A DNA stretch of 64,000 nucleotides from Flaccisagitta enflata. Taxonomy: Eukaryota > Chaetognatha > Sagittoidea > Aphragmophora. The notes below the pieces were generated by a model, which worked only from the letters and a program-made list of their open reading frames with translations, did no database searches and was not told where the DNA came from. The position numbers and the translations under genes were made by a program. Location: positions 36,456,001 to 36,520,000 of the forward strand of contig OZ231127.1 of the NCBI GenBank assembly GCA_965153355.1. The letters are read 5' to 3'. Below, piece by piece: positions 45,789 to 57,569 of this stretch. Each line of letters opens with the position of its first letter. The stretch's first letter is position 1.

Positions 45789-45862
45789 GTTATCATAGCT
45801 GTAATACCAAGCTTTTGAATCCTTCCAATAATGTTCGGTGCCATCGGCACCGCAGGGGACCG
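45789..45862 (-). CDS. Unrecognised acidic gene K, short exon
   Basis: 74 nt: 2 nt plus 24 codons. Acceptor gttgatacggtacag. It encodes VPCGADGTEHYWKDSKAWYY then SYDN, rich in aromatic residues. Donor AAC|gtagat is weak. Read-through instead would give an acidic tail and a stop at 45732, making this a terminal exon. With the donor, the exon ends in phase 0 and fits the exon at 42036. The (GAT)n/(ATC)n microsatellite (to 45250) starts directly after this donor. Confidence 0.45.
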
Positions 45863-45960
45863 CTGTACCGTATCAACCAGACATTTGGCTTCTTTAATGT
45901 GGCAAACAATGTCATCAGTCTCATATTAGTTTTGCCATAATATCATTCTTACCACACTAC

Positions 45961-46150
45961 CAACCTGAACAGCGAATAAGTCGTCTTTGTCATCTTCATC
46001 AACATCATCGTCGTCGTCGTCGTTGTCGTCATCGTTGTCGTCATCGTCGTCGTCATCATCATAATCACAACTTAGGGATGAGAGAGGCACCTTCCGGTAA
46101 ACCTTGAAAGCGAACCTTGAGAAAACACTTAAAACGTCTTCGTCTTCCTT
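45961..46150 (-). CDS. Unrecognised acidic gene K, exon with Asp tract
   Basis: 190 nt: 63 codons plus 1 nt, using acceptor ttttcctcttagttag and donor CAGGTTG|gtagtg. It encodes KEDEDVLSVFSRFAFKVYRK, then PLSSLSCDYD, then an Asp/Asn run mixed with GAC codons, ending KDDLFAVQ. The GAC/GAT mixture argues for selected coding rather than a raw GAT microsatellite. An alternative donor four bases earlier (CAG|gttggt) would end in phase 0 but would not fit the next exon. Family unknown. Confidence 0.5.
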
Positions 46151-46583
46151 CTAACTAAGAGGAAAACTGAAAAGGAAAAAAAAAAGAAAAAAAAGGGAAA
46201 GAAAATTGATTTAAAGAAAGAAAGGGTCGTTGGCCCGATGCCTGGGGATTCTTGGGGGCCGATTTTAAATTGGCGACTATAATGTAAGGATTTTAACTCG
46301 TGTGTGTGGTCTAGCGCAGGTCTGATATGCCAACATAAGGAATGTGATTACATCAAAGGCATGCCGTCTGGCAAAACCGGGGGAGGGGGGGGGGGGTAAT
46401 ATAACTAAGGTAGGATCAGTAACGGGTTTGAAATTGAAACCACAACATGACCATATCATTGAGTCGCTGAATGTTACCCAGAAACAGTTTTACGATTAAT
46501 CGCTTGTTTCACCCGCGTAGCACACCAACTGGCGTTGCATCAGTCACCCCCTTCCGAGCCTATAGCCATAGCACTCAATATCA
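46151..46583. other. Stretch without recognised gene
   Basis: Upstream of gene K's first visible exon. Contains a G-run (46380-46397). No supported exon. Confidence 0.5.
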
Positions 46584-46739
46584 ACAAGGCCGGATACACG
46601 GCAGGACAGTCGCGGACGGTTTGGCAGGGGCGGTAATGCAAAAAACAGCTCGCAATTTAAAAAGGTTACGTAACCGACCGACCTACCGACCTACCGACCG
46701 ACACGGCAAGGTGTAGAGTCGCGTGTCCGCGACTAAAAA
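46584..46739 (-). mobile_element. R element, full length
   Basis: AACAAGGCCGGATACACGGC, ACAGTCGCGGACGGTTTGGC, CGACCTACCGACC repeats, GAGTCGCGTGTCCGCGACTA, AAAA. Confidence 0.85.
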
Positions 46740-47023
46740 TTGTACACTCATGTACCCTGAGAATCTTGTACAAACTGAGTAGGTGGTGAAAATCCCGGTC
46801 TTGATGTTTTTGTCGTGTTGGGACAAAGTAGAGGACAATCGCGTTTGAGGGAAAAAGTTTGTTGTTGCCTTTTTTCTTTAGTCAAGTATGAGACGAGCCT
46901 TGAGCCTGATTGAGGCTTAAGTGCCAAAGGAGATAAAAACAAGGCTGAAAAGACGAGACGAAAGTAACCGAGTCCGGACCACCAAGTCAGTTAAGAAAGT
47001 CAAGTCTAAAAAAAAAAGATATA

Positions 47024-47060
<37 letters not shown>

Positions 47061-47917
47061 CAGACAGAGAGAGACAGACAGACTGAGGAACGGACAGTTA
47101 CAGATAGAAACAGATACAGAAACACGAAGAGAAACAGAGACAGAGACGCGATCAAACAACGAAAACAAAAGGCAAGGAGGACGTGTGGGAGTGACCACTC
47201 CCCGAACATCGACTTAGCACGTGACCATCGAAGTCTTACGTAAGTTTAAGGCAAGAAACCAATTTGATCTGGGAGAGGCCTCATTTGATAACCCATGGGT
47301 TGATTTTTTGGTCTTGTTTTTTTGGTCTCTAGAGTATTGAGTAGCGATTTGTTCCAAATTTCTTATGGTACACTGGGTAGAGGTTTCTAGGCTTCAAATC
47401 TGGCAAACTATATGAAACTTGGGATTCTGGTACATTTTGACATGCTCTTTCCATCCAGAGGGGGTACCAGGCTCAAAAATGAAAAATTTGCTGCAAATTG
47501 CTGCATTACCGGTAACAATGTGTTGCAAATTAGAGTATCGCAAAAAATAATGATGTTTTTCCAAAAAAATTGTTTGATAAGATTAGTATTTAATATATTC
47601 TACCGTTAAAAAAAGAATCATGACCCTCCATCAAGTTTTAGTGCTGCAGCATGTTGCTACAGGATGCTAAAAATGAAAAAAATCACCTTTTTTTGTTTTA
47701 TTGTTTAGCAAAGGACAAAAAAAAAAAGCAATATGATATTTAGGTAAGTAATGATAAATTATACTGAAAATAAAAGAAATACAGTTATTTCGGATGTTTG
47801 GGTGATGCTACAGCAAGTTGCAGCAATATGCAAAAATTTGATTGTTGCATAAAATATAAAGATAAAAAGAAATGTGTTGTTATTTTTCATACTGTTATTT
47901 TATGATACTCAAAGAAA

Positions 47918-47950
<33 letters not shown>

Positions 47951-48015
47951 TAGACACAAGTAAAGTAAGAAAGAAAGACAGACATAAAGATAGGAAGTGG
48001 AAAGGAAAGGAAAAG

Positions 48016-48976
48016 CCTTGTTGCACCTGAAACTAAAGTTCCAGGAAATTGGAATGAGTTCTTAAGAGATGACTCAAACAAAACAGAATTATTTACATTT
48101 CTAGCTGAACATCTGGTTATCCAAAGCTATCCAGAAGGAAAATTACTTTTCACAACTGTAAACAATTAAGTGTTATGCAATAAAAATATTTGTATGAATG
48201 AATGTGACCATGAAGAGGCTGATACCCGAATGCTATTGCATTTCAAAGATTGTTGATCTAGAGGATTAAAAGACATATGCATAATAAGTCCACATACAGA
48301 TGTACTGGTGATATTACTTGGTATTTTCCCTAAACTCAAAGCACAATATGATTTTACCAATATTGTTCTTCAGAAAGTCTTAAAAAAGAATCAATGATCA
48401 GTTCAAATAGGGCCTTTGGTTGAAAGATTTGGACAACAACTTTGTCAAGCTATTCCATTTTTTCATGCATTTAGTGGTTGTGATACAACATCAGCATTCA
48501 AAACCATTGGGAAGAAAAAAGGTTATCAAACATTAAAACTATACAGACCATCACTATCAATCTTTGCAGAATTTTTTAATACACCCTTTCAACAAATATT
48601 GGAGGAATCAAATGTATTTAAAGTTATACAAAGGTTTGTTACCCTTTTGTATGCACGTTCATCTGATTTTTTAGATATCAACGCAGCAAGGATGGACTTG
48701 TTTTTCAAAAAAAAGAAAAAAATTTAGAGAGTTTGGAGCCTTTACAAAACTTACCTCCACCTTCTGATTTTGGTTGGATAAATTCTTCTGTAGACCCAGA
48801 TATACCATGGGAACCATTATGGTTCACAAATGGAGAAGCAAGTAAGGAATGCCGAGAATTTCTTAAATGCTCTTGCCAAGGGGCAGCAGGATGTGTTCGT
48901 TGCAAATGTGCAAATGCATTATTGAAATGCACAATGCTTTGTAATTACAATTGCGATGACCACCAAAGCTTTGAGT
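48016..48976 (+). pseudogene. Decayed transposon-borne gene with FHAFSGCDTTSAF motif
   Basis: A conceptual plus-strand frame runs from about 48016: CDHEEADTRMLLHF, then HTDVLVILLG, then IPFFHAFSGCDTTSAF, then a Cys-rich C-terminus (CSCQGAAGCVRCKC, LKCTMLCNYNC). These motifs characterise an uncharacterised protein family found in many copies in invertebrate genomes and generally thought to be mobile-element derived. At least three internal stops (after VNN, KDC and KNQ) and a frameshift at an A-run (48706-48724) show that it is dead. It lies inside the 47366-54720 inverted-repeat element. Confidence 0.7.
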
Positions 48977-49813
48977 AAGGCATCTAATTCACCTTGTTTG
49001 TTATTTTTGAAGTATTAGATTGAGCTTTTTATTTGAGAAAAAAATTTATATTTTTGTTGCTTTTTGAAACATACAATACCTCTCAAAAAATACAATAAAT
49101 GCATTTTATTGGTACAACTAACATAAACGCATACTCTACTCAATTATGGAGGAATGCATTGAAATACCAAGGAACATGGCCTTTTTACCAAGGGTTTCTT
49201 TTCCTATAAGAAAGGTAATAAAAAAATATTCAAAGTGTCATTAATTTTTCTGCTTAAGATTACATCTATTCAGTCTATCTGTTAGGTATTACCCTTCATT
49301 AGACATCGGGAAAATATCAAAAAATGGTAAAAACTCCTCAACCACCGGCTTAAATGATGACCAGATGTGTTGCAATGACATAGCAATCATAAAAAGTCCT
49401 TAATCTTTAATATCCTATCAACGGAAAAAATAATGCGTCATGGACTACAAACCAGAGCAAATTGATTAACTTTTTAGATAAATCTTTGGACAAATTCTTT
49501 TGTAACTCTGTAATAGCTTATGTTTCTTGGGCAAAAATCCGCATTCTATAGTGAGTCTGACATAATTTTCGACGTAGAATCCAAATCCGGCGTCATAAAT
49601 GAGTTTGACTGACGCTAGATGGCGAAAAATGACGCCTTTTATCGGCGGGCCACTTCCGGTAATGGTGAAATCGCTAATTTGGATATAATTCCGACCAAGC
49701 GCATAAGAGAAGGTGGTTATCTATACTATTTCAAGTGGAACAGACCTAGTCGGTCGGTCGGTCAGTCGGTCGGTCGGTTGGTCAGTTGGTCGGTTGGTCA
49801 GTTGGTCGGTCCC

Positions 49814-50534
49814 CTTTTGGGCAGTGGCTCCGAAGGGGCCGATGACCTATGCTTTCACACATAGGGGAAATTTCTCTTCTCCTTCTTCTCCATACGTCAC
49901 CCCCTTTCAAGGCTCAAACCCCAGCCTTGAGGCTCAAATACCAGCCTCAAGGCTCAAATTCTAGCCTTAAGGCTCAGATTCCAGCCTCAAGGCTCAAATT
50001 CCAGGCTCAAGGCTCAAATTCCAGGCTCGAGGCTCAAATTCCAGCCTGGAGGCTCCAATTCCAGTCTCAGGGTTCAAATACCGTCCTTCCGTCCCCCCCT
50101 TGACCATTGGAGCCTCAAGTCTGCAGTCTCAGACCTGATTTTGGCCCTCTGAGCCCTCAAATTAGCCCTTTCAGACCTCAATTTAGCCCTTGAGAGCTCA
50201 AATCAGCTCTCCAGACCTCATATCTGCCCTCCTTACCTCAAATCAGCCCTCCAGACCTCAAATTCGTCCTCCAAGGCCTCAAATCAACTCTTCAGGCCTC
50301 AAATTTGTCCTCTAGGACTCAAGTCTGCCCCCCAAACCTCAAATCTGCTCTTTTGGACTAAATTCTGCCATCCTGACTTCAAATCTGCCTCAGGACGTCT
50401 CGAAATTCACCCCTGTGTCCTACAGGACATCGGCCCTTTGGGGCCGCTGCCCTGCTCTTACTCCACTACCTTATTTGATCACTCCAAGCAGGGCATCGGG
50501 TACCGCTGACCATGTGCGATCCTTGGATGACTAG
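49814..50534 (-). mobile_element. B element, complete, with two arrays
   Basis: TTTTGGGCAGTGGCTCCGAA, GGGGCCGATGACCTATGC; array 1 (49911-50085) of AGGCTCAAATTCCAGCCTCA; array 2 (50106-50390) of CCTCAAATCAGCCCTCCAGA; then GAAATTCACCCCTGTGTCCT, ACAGGACATCGGCCCTTTGG, GCATCGGGTACCGCTGACCA, TGTGCGATCCTTGGATGACT. The left end is of the CTATGC subfamily and the right end of the GTGAATTT subfamily, so this may be a hybrid. Confidence 0.75.
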
Positions 50535-51141
50535 TTATAGTTGCGATAGAGAAACGTGCGCCGGATCATACGTTCAGTTGCGGCATTGTCTACTGAAGAT
50601 GATGAGCAAATTTGTGTCGCTTCTGGTAATCGGGGTTCTCCAGCCAGGTTTCAATTGGTTCGTCGAGCCAACTGTACCGACTCCAAGTGTAGCGAAAAAG
50701 TGTGGGGATCGTTCTCCAATTTGTGATGCAAGTGTGGAGTTGGGTTCCTGAGGTGTCATTTTCATGGCTCCTTCAATGGTTACATGTCGTTAAATGCCTA
50801 CTCCTCTGCACTACTACATTCGTTTGATCATCAAATGGCTAGTGCGTAAGACTTTACTATCAAAATTTGTATGACATTTCATTATAATGAGTGTACCTCA
50901 GCAACACGCGCAGTTCTGTGTAAGTGATCAGTGACGATGCCAGTAGTAGGGGTGTTATCTCCTCAGATAGATACCACAGATGATTTTGCAAACGCTCTTT
51001 GGCGGCATCAACAAGTGGCCAGCTGTGGGTACAGAGGCTTGATGGTCTTTGAAAAGCCGCAATTGAGAAATGCAGCTTAGCGCGTTGTATTGAGGAACCA
51101 AATTTGTGATGCTAAACGAGAATCAATTAGTTGGCAGAGAG

Positions 51142-51190
<49 letters not shown>

Positions 51191-51206
51191 AGAGAGAGAA
51201 TAATTC

Positions 51207-51769
51207 CAGAAAAGCGTTAGATGGTCAGCGGTACCCGTGCCCTGCCAAAGTAGATTGTGATTGAAGTTGTGGTAGCAGGGAAGCGGTTCCAAAGCGGTCA
51301 ATGACATGCTTTCACACATGAGGAAATTTCTCCTCCTATTAGCGGTTGAGTTTGGGCCTTTATGCTGAGATTTAGGCCATGGGGCTGGGACATGGGCCAC
51401 ACGGCTAAAATTAGTGCTTGAGACTAGAATTCAAACTTTGAAGCTGGCATTTGGGCCTTGAGGTTAGGACTTGGGCCTTGAGGCTGGCATTTGAGCTTTG
51501 AGGCTGGGATTTGGGCCTTGAAACTGGGAATTGTGCCTTGAGGCTGGGAATTGAGCCATAAGGCTGGGAATTAGGCCTTGAGCCTGGGAATTGGGCCTTG
51601 AGGCAGGGGCTTGGGCCTTGAGGCTGGGATTTTGTTCTCAGGGATGGAATTTAGGCCTCTAAGCTGGGATATGGGCCTGAAGGCCGGGATTTGGGTCTCG
51701 AGTACGTAGAATAAGGAGAAATTTCCCCATGTGTGAAAGCATAGCCGCATAGCCGCTGCCCAAAAAGTG
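51207..51769 (+). mobile_element. B element, complete
   Basis: AAAAGCGTTAGATGGTCAGC, GGTACCCGTGCCCTGCC, GCTTTCACACATGAGGAAAT; array of GGCCTTGAGGCTGGGATTTG units (51346-51700); right end GAAATTTCCCCATGTGTGAA, AGCATAGCCGCATAGCCGCT, GCCCAAAAA. A GA microsatellite adjoins both sides. Confidence 0.8.
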
Positions 51770-51779
51770 AGAGAGCGAG

Positions 51780-51815
<36 letters not shown>

Positions 51816-52130
51816 AGAGAGAAAGAGAGTATAATGTTGGGTGGATAGACAATATGAGTGACAGATTGTGCCAGAGACACAGAGACAGACAAAGACATGA
51901 TGCGTTATTTGTACAAACTTGTTAATTATTCAGTCAGACTGAAGCATATTTGCCGCCTTCATAAGATGATTTAGAATCAAAATCACAAGTTTCTAGTCAC
52001 CGTCTTTTTGAATCTGTGTCAAAACAAAAGCCGGAAGAGTTGGGGATGGACAGAGCCACTTTTTGGTTGAAGCGATGCCGCTAATAATTTGACGCAAGTT
52101 GCAACAAACGGAGAAGCGAGATGACAAGGT

Positions 52131-52311
52131 TCAAGGCCGGATACACGGCCAGCAGTTGCGGACGGCTGGACAAAGGCGGATATGCGCGTTTACCCACTTT
52201 TCGACTCGTGTACATGTACCGACCGACCAACCAACCAACCAACCAACCAACCAACCGACCAACCAACGAACGGACAAAGCCTCTTATAGAGTTGCGTGTC
52301 CGCAACTAAAA
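52131..52311 (-). mobile_element. R element, TTGCGG subfamily
   Basis: AAGGCCGGATACACGGCCAG, CAGTTGCGGACGG, CCAACCAACCAACC repeats, GAGTTGCGTGTCCGCAACTA, AAAAT. Confidence 0.85.
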
Positions 52312-52410
52312 ATCATGATTCACAGCGATTTAAGTCAAACCGAAGGTGGCGCACTGCTTGGGAGGAACCTTAAAAACTGAGAACTGCTAAATTCCACCGA
52401 CTTCTGTTTT

Positions 52411-52669
52411 AACAAACAAGGGTGGATATACGGCTACCCCAATTGCTTAAGAGCGGGCAGGGGCACTGATAGAAAAGGTGACAAGGGCATTTGGGCAGGA
52501 ACAGCGAGCTCAAAAAGCACAAAAAATGCCGATAAAGTAGAAAGGGGAACAACTGTTAAAACAAACAACCGACCAACGGACAGATGGATGGACAGACAGA
52601 CGGACGGACAGACGGACAAACAGATGGACAAAATGGGGTGTAGAGTTGTGTAGCACACTACTAAAAATA
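52411..52669 (-). mobile_element. R element
   Basis: AACAAGGGTGGATATACGGC, GGGCATTTGGGCAGGAACAG, CAGACGGACGGACAGACGG, GAGTTGTGTAGCACACTACT, AAAAA. The arm has changed to TTGTGT/ACACTA. Confidence 0.75.
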
Positions 52670-53094
52670 CCTTCTGAGCCACGTTTAAGAATGTGCTCCT
52701 ACTAAACTAGGCTTAAAAAACATTTTTTCGCTCACCGGAAGTGATGCGCTACATTTTGACGTCATATTTTGGCCATTTACCGTAGTAAAAAAGTTTTTTT
52801 GGCGCAAAATTTGGATTCTACACTGAAATCTACATCACATAGGGTTGTCTGCTAAGATTTTCTCCTCAAGAGAAGAAGCTAATTCATGTATAAAAGTAGA
52901 TTTTATTAAAAATCTTGAAAACAATATGGTCAATCCATTCTGGTTTGTAGTCCTTGACGCATTATTTTTTCCGTTGATAGGATTTCAAAAGTTAAGGACT
53001 TTTTATGATTGTTATATCATTACAACACATTTGGTCATCATTTAAGCCGGTGGTTGAAGATTTTTTACCATTTTTGAATATTTTCCCGACGTCT

Positions 53095-53600
53095 ACCCTT
53101 CATGCAATGTTCATCATGTGAATGTCAAAATAAAAAAAGTGGTAAAAACAGTTTTCAAGCATGCCGTGCATGTGAAGAAAGTAAGGAGCTGACCTTTCCC
53201 TTCCACTATTGCAGCAAAGCATGCTCAGGTGAGGACAATTTCTAAAAATACTGTGTAACTTCTTTTTATCTCACATTGTATGTGTCTCTTAAAGCATATT
53301 AAAAAGTAACACTCATCTTTTCAGAGTATGACTGGTAAAAGCGTCATCGAGAATTTCATGTGGAATTCAAAAAGGCTCATCCTAAAAAGACTCAAAATTT
53401 TGAAAATAGCACCATTAGATTTAAATGGAGTAAAAACAATGAATTCTTAGGTAGCTTGAATAATGCCAAACCAGTTATGCGTTGGGAAAAAGATGATTGT
53501 GCACTAGAAGTTGCCACTATCAAACCTTTTGCACAAGAAGACAAGATCAAAATAATGGTGAAACTAGTTCTAGATATTCAAATATTGCTAGCGTTGTGAA
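53095..53600 (+). pseudogene. MYND-like zinc-finger fragment, two exons, interrupted
   Basis: Exon a ends 53228 (GCTCAG|gtgagg); exon b begins 53325 (catcttttcag). The joined frame gives CSSCECQN, CRACEESKELTFPFHYCSKA, then C-S-E-Y-D-W, a stop, and KRHREFHVEF. The C-x2-C, Y-C-S-K-A-C and H-x3-H spacing resembles MYND fingers, which mediate protein-protein contacts. The TAA sits between Trp and Lys. The 5' part is separated by the insertion at 49301-53094; the 9-bp duplication ACCCTTCAT flanks it. It continues to 53599 with a charged tail. Confidence 0.5.
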
Positions 53601-53766
53601 TGATGAAGATGAAATTTATGTCATCATTGAAGAAGCATTACAACGGATGACTGAAGTTGAATGAAAATTTTCCATTTTTACTCAGAAGTTTTTGTGGAAT
53701 TCACCATCATTGTAATTTTTGTATATCATCGATTTATCATTGTGAGTCGTTGTTTCATTGTTCTAA

Positions 53767-53925
53767 TAAGGCCGGATACACGGCCATCAGTTGCGGACGG
53801 GTGGGCAGGGGCGGAAATGCGCGTTTTCCCACTTTTCGACTCGTGGTTACGGACCGACCAACCAACAGACGAACGGACGGACGGACAAAGCCTCTTATAG
53901 AGTTGCGTGTCCGCAACTAAAAATG
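53767..53925 (-). mobile_element. R element, TTGCGG subfamily, in T1
   Basis: ATAAGGCCGGATACACGGCC, CAGTTGCGGACGGGTGGGC, GACGGACGGACGG, GAGTTGCGTGTCCGCAACTA, AAAAT. Full length. Confidence 0.88.
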
Positions 53926-54746
53926 TCTAAGAAACAAGTCCAAGAAACAAAGTGTGTGTTTATTCATGTACTGATTATACCATTAATTTTCTTCTACTGT
54001 GTAAGAAAAAAAGAAACCCTAAGCATAAAATCTGACTGCTATATAATAACATATTGTACTTCTGTTTTACAGCCATCTATATGGAACTGTACTAGTGTCA
54101 CTAAAATAAAAGTGTAAGCAACAATAAATTCTGCATTACATTCTGCATTATGTTCACACAAAGTTCTTTTAGCTAGTTCCTTATATGATTCCTAATTATG
54201 TAGAATTATTCAATGTTTAACGCAAATGTCTTAGGAATACTTATTTGGCAGCACAAAAAAAAAAAAAAACTTGCAGTGTCTCATTTCTCATTAGTAATTA
54301 TGGTCATTCATGCAAAAGATATATTTTTTTTCAAAAAAAAACTGCAATTTTTCATTTACACTTTTTTAGAAGCTAAAAAATGAAGGGTTTTTTATTTGCG
54401 AACTTACAGCAACTTGCTGCAGCAAAAAGAAGTTGCTGCAATGTCTATTTTTGGTTTATTTTTGCTAGAAGTATCATAAAATCACCTCATTTTGTCTTCC
54501 TACTGAGAAAAAAATGATGGTTTCACAAAAAATCCTTAATTGCAAAATTTCATAAAAGTTGCTACAATATGCGGCAATTTGCGGCAACATTTTTCATTTT
54601 TGAGCCTGGTACCCCCTCTGGATGGAAAGAGCATGTCAAAATGTACCAGAATCCCAAGTTTCATATAGTTTGCCAGATTTGAAGCCTCTACATGAAAAAT
54701 GTCATCAACCCAGTGTACCATTAAAGCAAGGATGTCTCACAAAATT

Positions 54747-55532
54747 ACACTCTTTATTTTTTTTAAGGACCAGTAAATTTTTTTTGAGCCTCGGATATCC
54801 TTAAATTATCACAAATTTGAGGCTGAAATGTTCTTAAAATGTCCTTAATTTTTTCTTCGCAAAGCAAGTATCTAACTATTGTCAAATGTAACTATACCTA
54901 ACTAATTAAAATAAAAAATAAAATAGATATGACAAATTGGTTTTGAAAGAAAATAAACTTTTCAACAGGGGTGTATATAATTGAGTGGCTTTTGATTTTA
55001 TTTCCCCCCCTGCCTTTGATTTTCTTCCCCGCGACGCGTCGCGTCGCGATACAAAATCTATGATTTTCTGCCCTACAAAGCAAAACAGTATATTATAAGT
55101 TGAAATGCAAAACAGTATATTATAAGTTGAAATGGTGTTAAAATGTGTTGTAGTAATCAAATTTTCTTTTTTTCAAGTTATTGATTTTTTTCCCCATCTC
55201 CAAACCCTTTGATTTTATTCCCCCCCCCCCCGCCGGGGGGGAATGCTCAACTATATACAGGCCTGCTTTTCAAACTAAAAACACATATAAATAATTCAAT
55301 ATAAAGCAGGTTCTTATGACTCTGTTGGGTAACCAAAACAAAAGAACAGCTTGACCCTTCCGCTTGAGAGAAAATTTTTGCCGAGGCCGAATTTGAGAAT
55401 CTCTCTTGAGAGAAGATTTTTGCTGAGGTCTTATCTGAGGCTGAGCCTTGTCCTTAAAATGTCCTTAATTTTTGGCTAAATCTCAGCCTCAACGTCCTTA
55501 TAAACTTTGTCCTTACTCAAAATAAAGAGTGT
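54747..55532. mobile_element. Diverged inverted-repeat element
   Basis: ACACTCTTTATT at 54747 and AATAAAGAGTGT at 55532; GTCCTTAATTTTT occurs in both halves, and GAGGCTGA on both strands. Confidence 0.55.
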
Positions 55533-55732
55533 ATCCAACCTATAAGGTAGTACCAATAAAGGCGACTATCGCCGATGGGAAAAAAGTCGTAAATGGGGAT
55601 CTCTTTTTTTTCAGTGCGTGTTCCTCTGTGTGCATTTCATGCTGACTGGTTGACTGCCTCTATTTCTTCATTCAATCTCTTTCATAGGTCAAGAAAAAGG
55701 AAAAAAGCCGGTCATGACAGCGAGTGATTTGG

Positions 55733-55825
55733 GCTTCAGGAAGGACGGACGGACGGGTGGACGGACAGACCGACCGACTGATACGGCACGGTGTAGAGAC
55801 GCATGTCCGCGACTAGAAATGTTAG
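55733..55825 (-). mobile_element. R element, truncated
   Basis: GACGGACGGACGGGTGGACG, GACCGACCGACTG, GTGTAGAGACGCATGTCCGC, GACTAGAAAT. Confidence 0.65.
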
Positions 55826-56044
55826 GGGGAGGAGATGGCACGAAAATCGATAAAAAGAATCTTCACTCTCTCTCTCTCTTTCTCAGTTCTTCTTAGGTCA
55901 ATATTTACCGGTTTCTGATTGGAATTCTATTCGAAAAAAAAAAGGAATGTGAGAAAGAGAGAGATAGAGATAAAAAGAAAAGTCATTGAGAAAAGTTGAT
56001 GACGAATAATAATGGGGTAAGAGAAGAAGAGGAGGGTGAAGAAG

Positions 56045-56238
56045 AGGGTGAAGAAGAAGAAGAAGAAGAAAAAGAAGAAGAAGAAGAAGAAGAAGAAGAA
56101 GAAGAAGAAAAAAAAAACGAAGGTGAAGTCGAAGACGAAGAAGAGGTAGAAGCAGAAGAAGATGAGGGAAAAGAGAATGACGGAGAAGAAGATGAAAATG
56201 AAGAAAAAGAGGAGGAAGAAGAAGAAGAAGAAGAAGAA

Positions 56239-56331
<93 letters not shown>

Positions 56332-56505
56332 CTAGAAAAAAGATGAAGAAGAAAGAGAAGAAGAAGAAGAAGAAGAAGAAGAAGAAGAAGAAGAAGAAGA
56401 AGAAGAAGAAGAATAAGAAGAAGAAGAAAAAGAAAAAGAAGAAGAAGAAGAAGAAGAAGAAGAAGAAGAAGAAGAAGAAGAAGAAGAAGAAGAAGAAGAA
56501 GAGAA
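56045..56505 (+). repeat. GAA / CAA / GAA compound microsatellite
   Basis: GAA with interruptions to 56238, CAA 56239-56330, then GAA to 56502. The long Glu/Gln frame is a repeat artefact. Confidence 0.95.
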
Positions 56506-56719
56506 ACGGCATTTGTAAAGGAGGAGGTGAAGGAAGAAGATGACGAAGAAATTGAAGAATTCCCCACAGAGCAAAGAAGTTCTGGAAAAGAATTGAGCTT
56601 TTTGTTAAAGTCTTCAATCAGTAATTTCCTCATCATTTTCTGTTAAAAAAGATTTTAAATTGTGTTTGACTTTTTGTATGAAAATGATCGAGAAAGATTG
56701 ATATAGTTGACGGAGAATA

Positions 56720-57000
56720 GTAAGGGCATGTTTCTAGTCAAATACAATCGCGTTTTGAACGGGCCACAATGTCGCTCACTTCGTTCGTTCGCTCGCTCCC
56801 GCCGCTCACTCTGCTCACTCGCTCCGCAGCGATCCGCTACGCTACGTTCGCTTTGCTCGCTCACTCTGTTCACAGGCTCGCTCAATCACTTCGCTCACTC
56901 CCTCGTGGGACAGTTGAAATTCACGAATATGTGTTTACACTGAAAATGCGTTTGACGGTAATGAACGCGTTTGTTGTCGTCACTAGAAATACGCCCTTAC
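56720..57000. mobile_element. Short TIR element with CGCTCACT low-complexity core
   Basis: GTAAGGGCATGTTTCTAG at the left, CTAGAAATACGCCCTTAC at the right; the core is rich in TCGCTCACTTCG. Confidence 0.7.
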
Positions 57001-57166
57001 AGTACTGCATCTACAGGTACAAGCTGAGACTCAAATGCGCTTGGATGAACCGTTTCGTTTAAGATAATTCCTTCCATAAAGTGTAAAGCTTTTACTGTCA
57101 ATTTATTTTTTTGCCAATAAATGAAACCATATGTGATAAAATTAGACAGAGCTTATGCAATTTTAT

Positions 57167-57569
57167 GCAATCGGCGTACTGGAAATGCATAATACGTCTG
57201 TCAGAGTGCCTAGAAAAGCCAAAATTAAACTTTGCTCCTCAAAAATATTTTTCCTTTGCAAAAATGCATTCAAATGAGCCATCGCGCGACTATCAAATCA
57301 ATCAGGAACCATCTTTAGGGTGACTTTGAAGTTTCCATAGATCTGAATGAGAAAGATAAAATTGCATCATGGAAAAATAGATTCCAATGATGATTCAATG
57401 CAAACTTCAACCTCACCCTAAAGATGGTTCCCAATTCATTTGAAAGTTGCGCAATGGCTCATTTGAAAGCATTTTTGCAAAAGAAAAATATTTTTGAGGA
57501 GCAAAGTATAATTTCGGCTTTTCTAGGCACTCTGACAGACGTATTATGCATTTCCAGTACGCCAATTGC
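57167..57569. mobile_element. Foldback element, 400 bp
   Basis: CGGCGTACTGGAAATGCATA mirrored by TATGCATTTCCAGTACGCCA; AACCATCTTTAGGGTGA mirrored by TCACCCTAAAGATGGTT. Confidence 0.85.

Larger units (their letters stand above)
49301..53094. mobile_element. Inverted-repeat element nested in T1 (3.8 kb, 8-9 bp TSD)
   Basis: Arms of about 350 bp: AGACATCGGGAAAATAT at 49301 and its inverse ending CCCGACGTCT at 53094. CAACCACCGGCTTAAATGAT occurs on the left and its complement on the right. ACCCTTCAT occurs directly outside both ends (49291-49299, 53095-53103). Inside are two B elements (49814-50534, 51207-51769), two R elements (52131-52311, 52411-52669) and a GA microsatellite, i.e. later insertions. 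hAT- or Mutator-like by TSD length. Confidence 0.75.
47366..54720. mobile_element. 7.4 kb TIR element T1 carrying decayed genes
   Basis: Inverted terminal repeats of about 115 bp: TGGTACACTGGG at 47366 and CCCAGTGTACCA at 54720, with near-identical inner sequence (CAAATCTGGCAAACTATATG, and CCATCCAGAGGGGGTACC on both sides). TTA on each side (47363-47365 and 54721-54723) is a candidate 3-bp target duplication, as in PIF/Harbinger-type elements. Removing the nested 3.8 kb insertion (49301-53094) leaves about 3.6 kb with the FHAFSGCDTTSAF pseudogene and the MYND fragment. The superfamily is inferred, not shown. Confidence 0.7.

Noticed and set aside
46748-46942. Minus-strand frame with DCPLLCPNTTKTSRPG
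   Set aside because: Possible exon, but no convincing acceptor and no phase partner.
46921-47217. Basic frame beginning MPKEIKTRLKRRDESN on plus
   Set aside because: Half of it is GA microsatellite and the first part has no splice or homology support; composition alone is not enough.
55898-56636. Long poly-Phe/poly-Glu/poly-Gln frames
   Set aside because: Compound GAA/CAA microsatellite translation.
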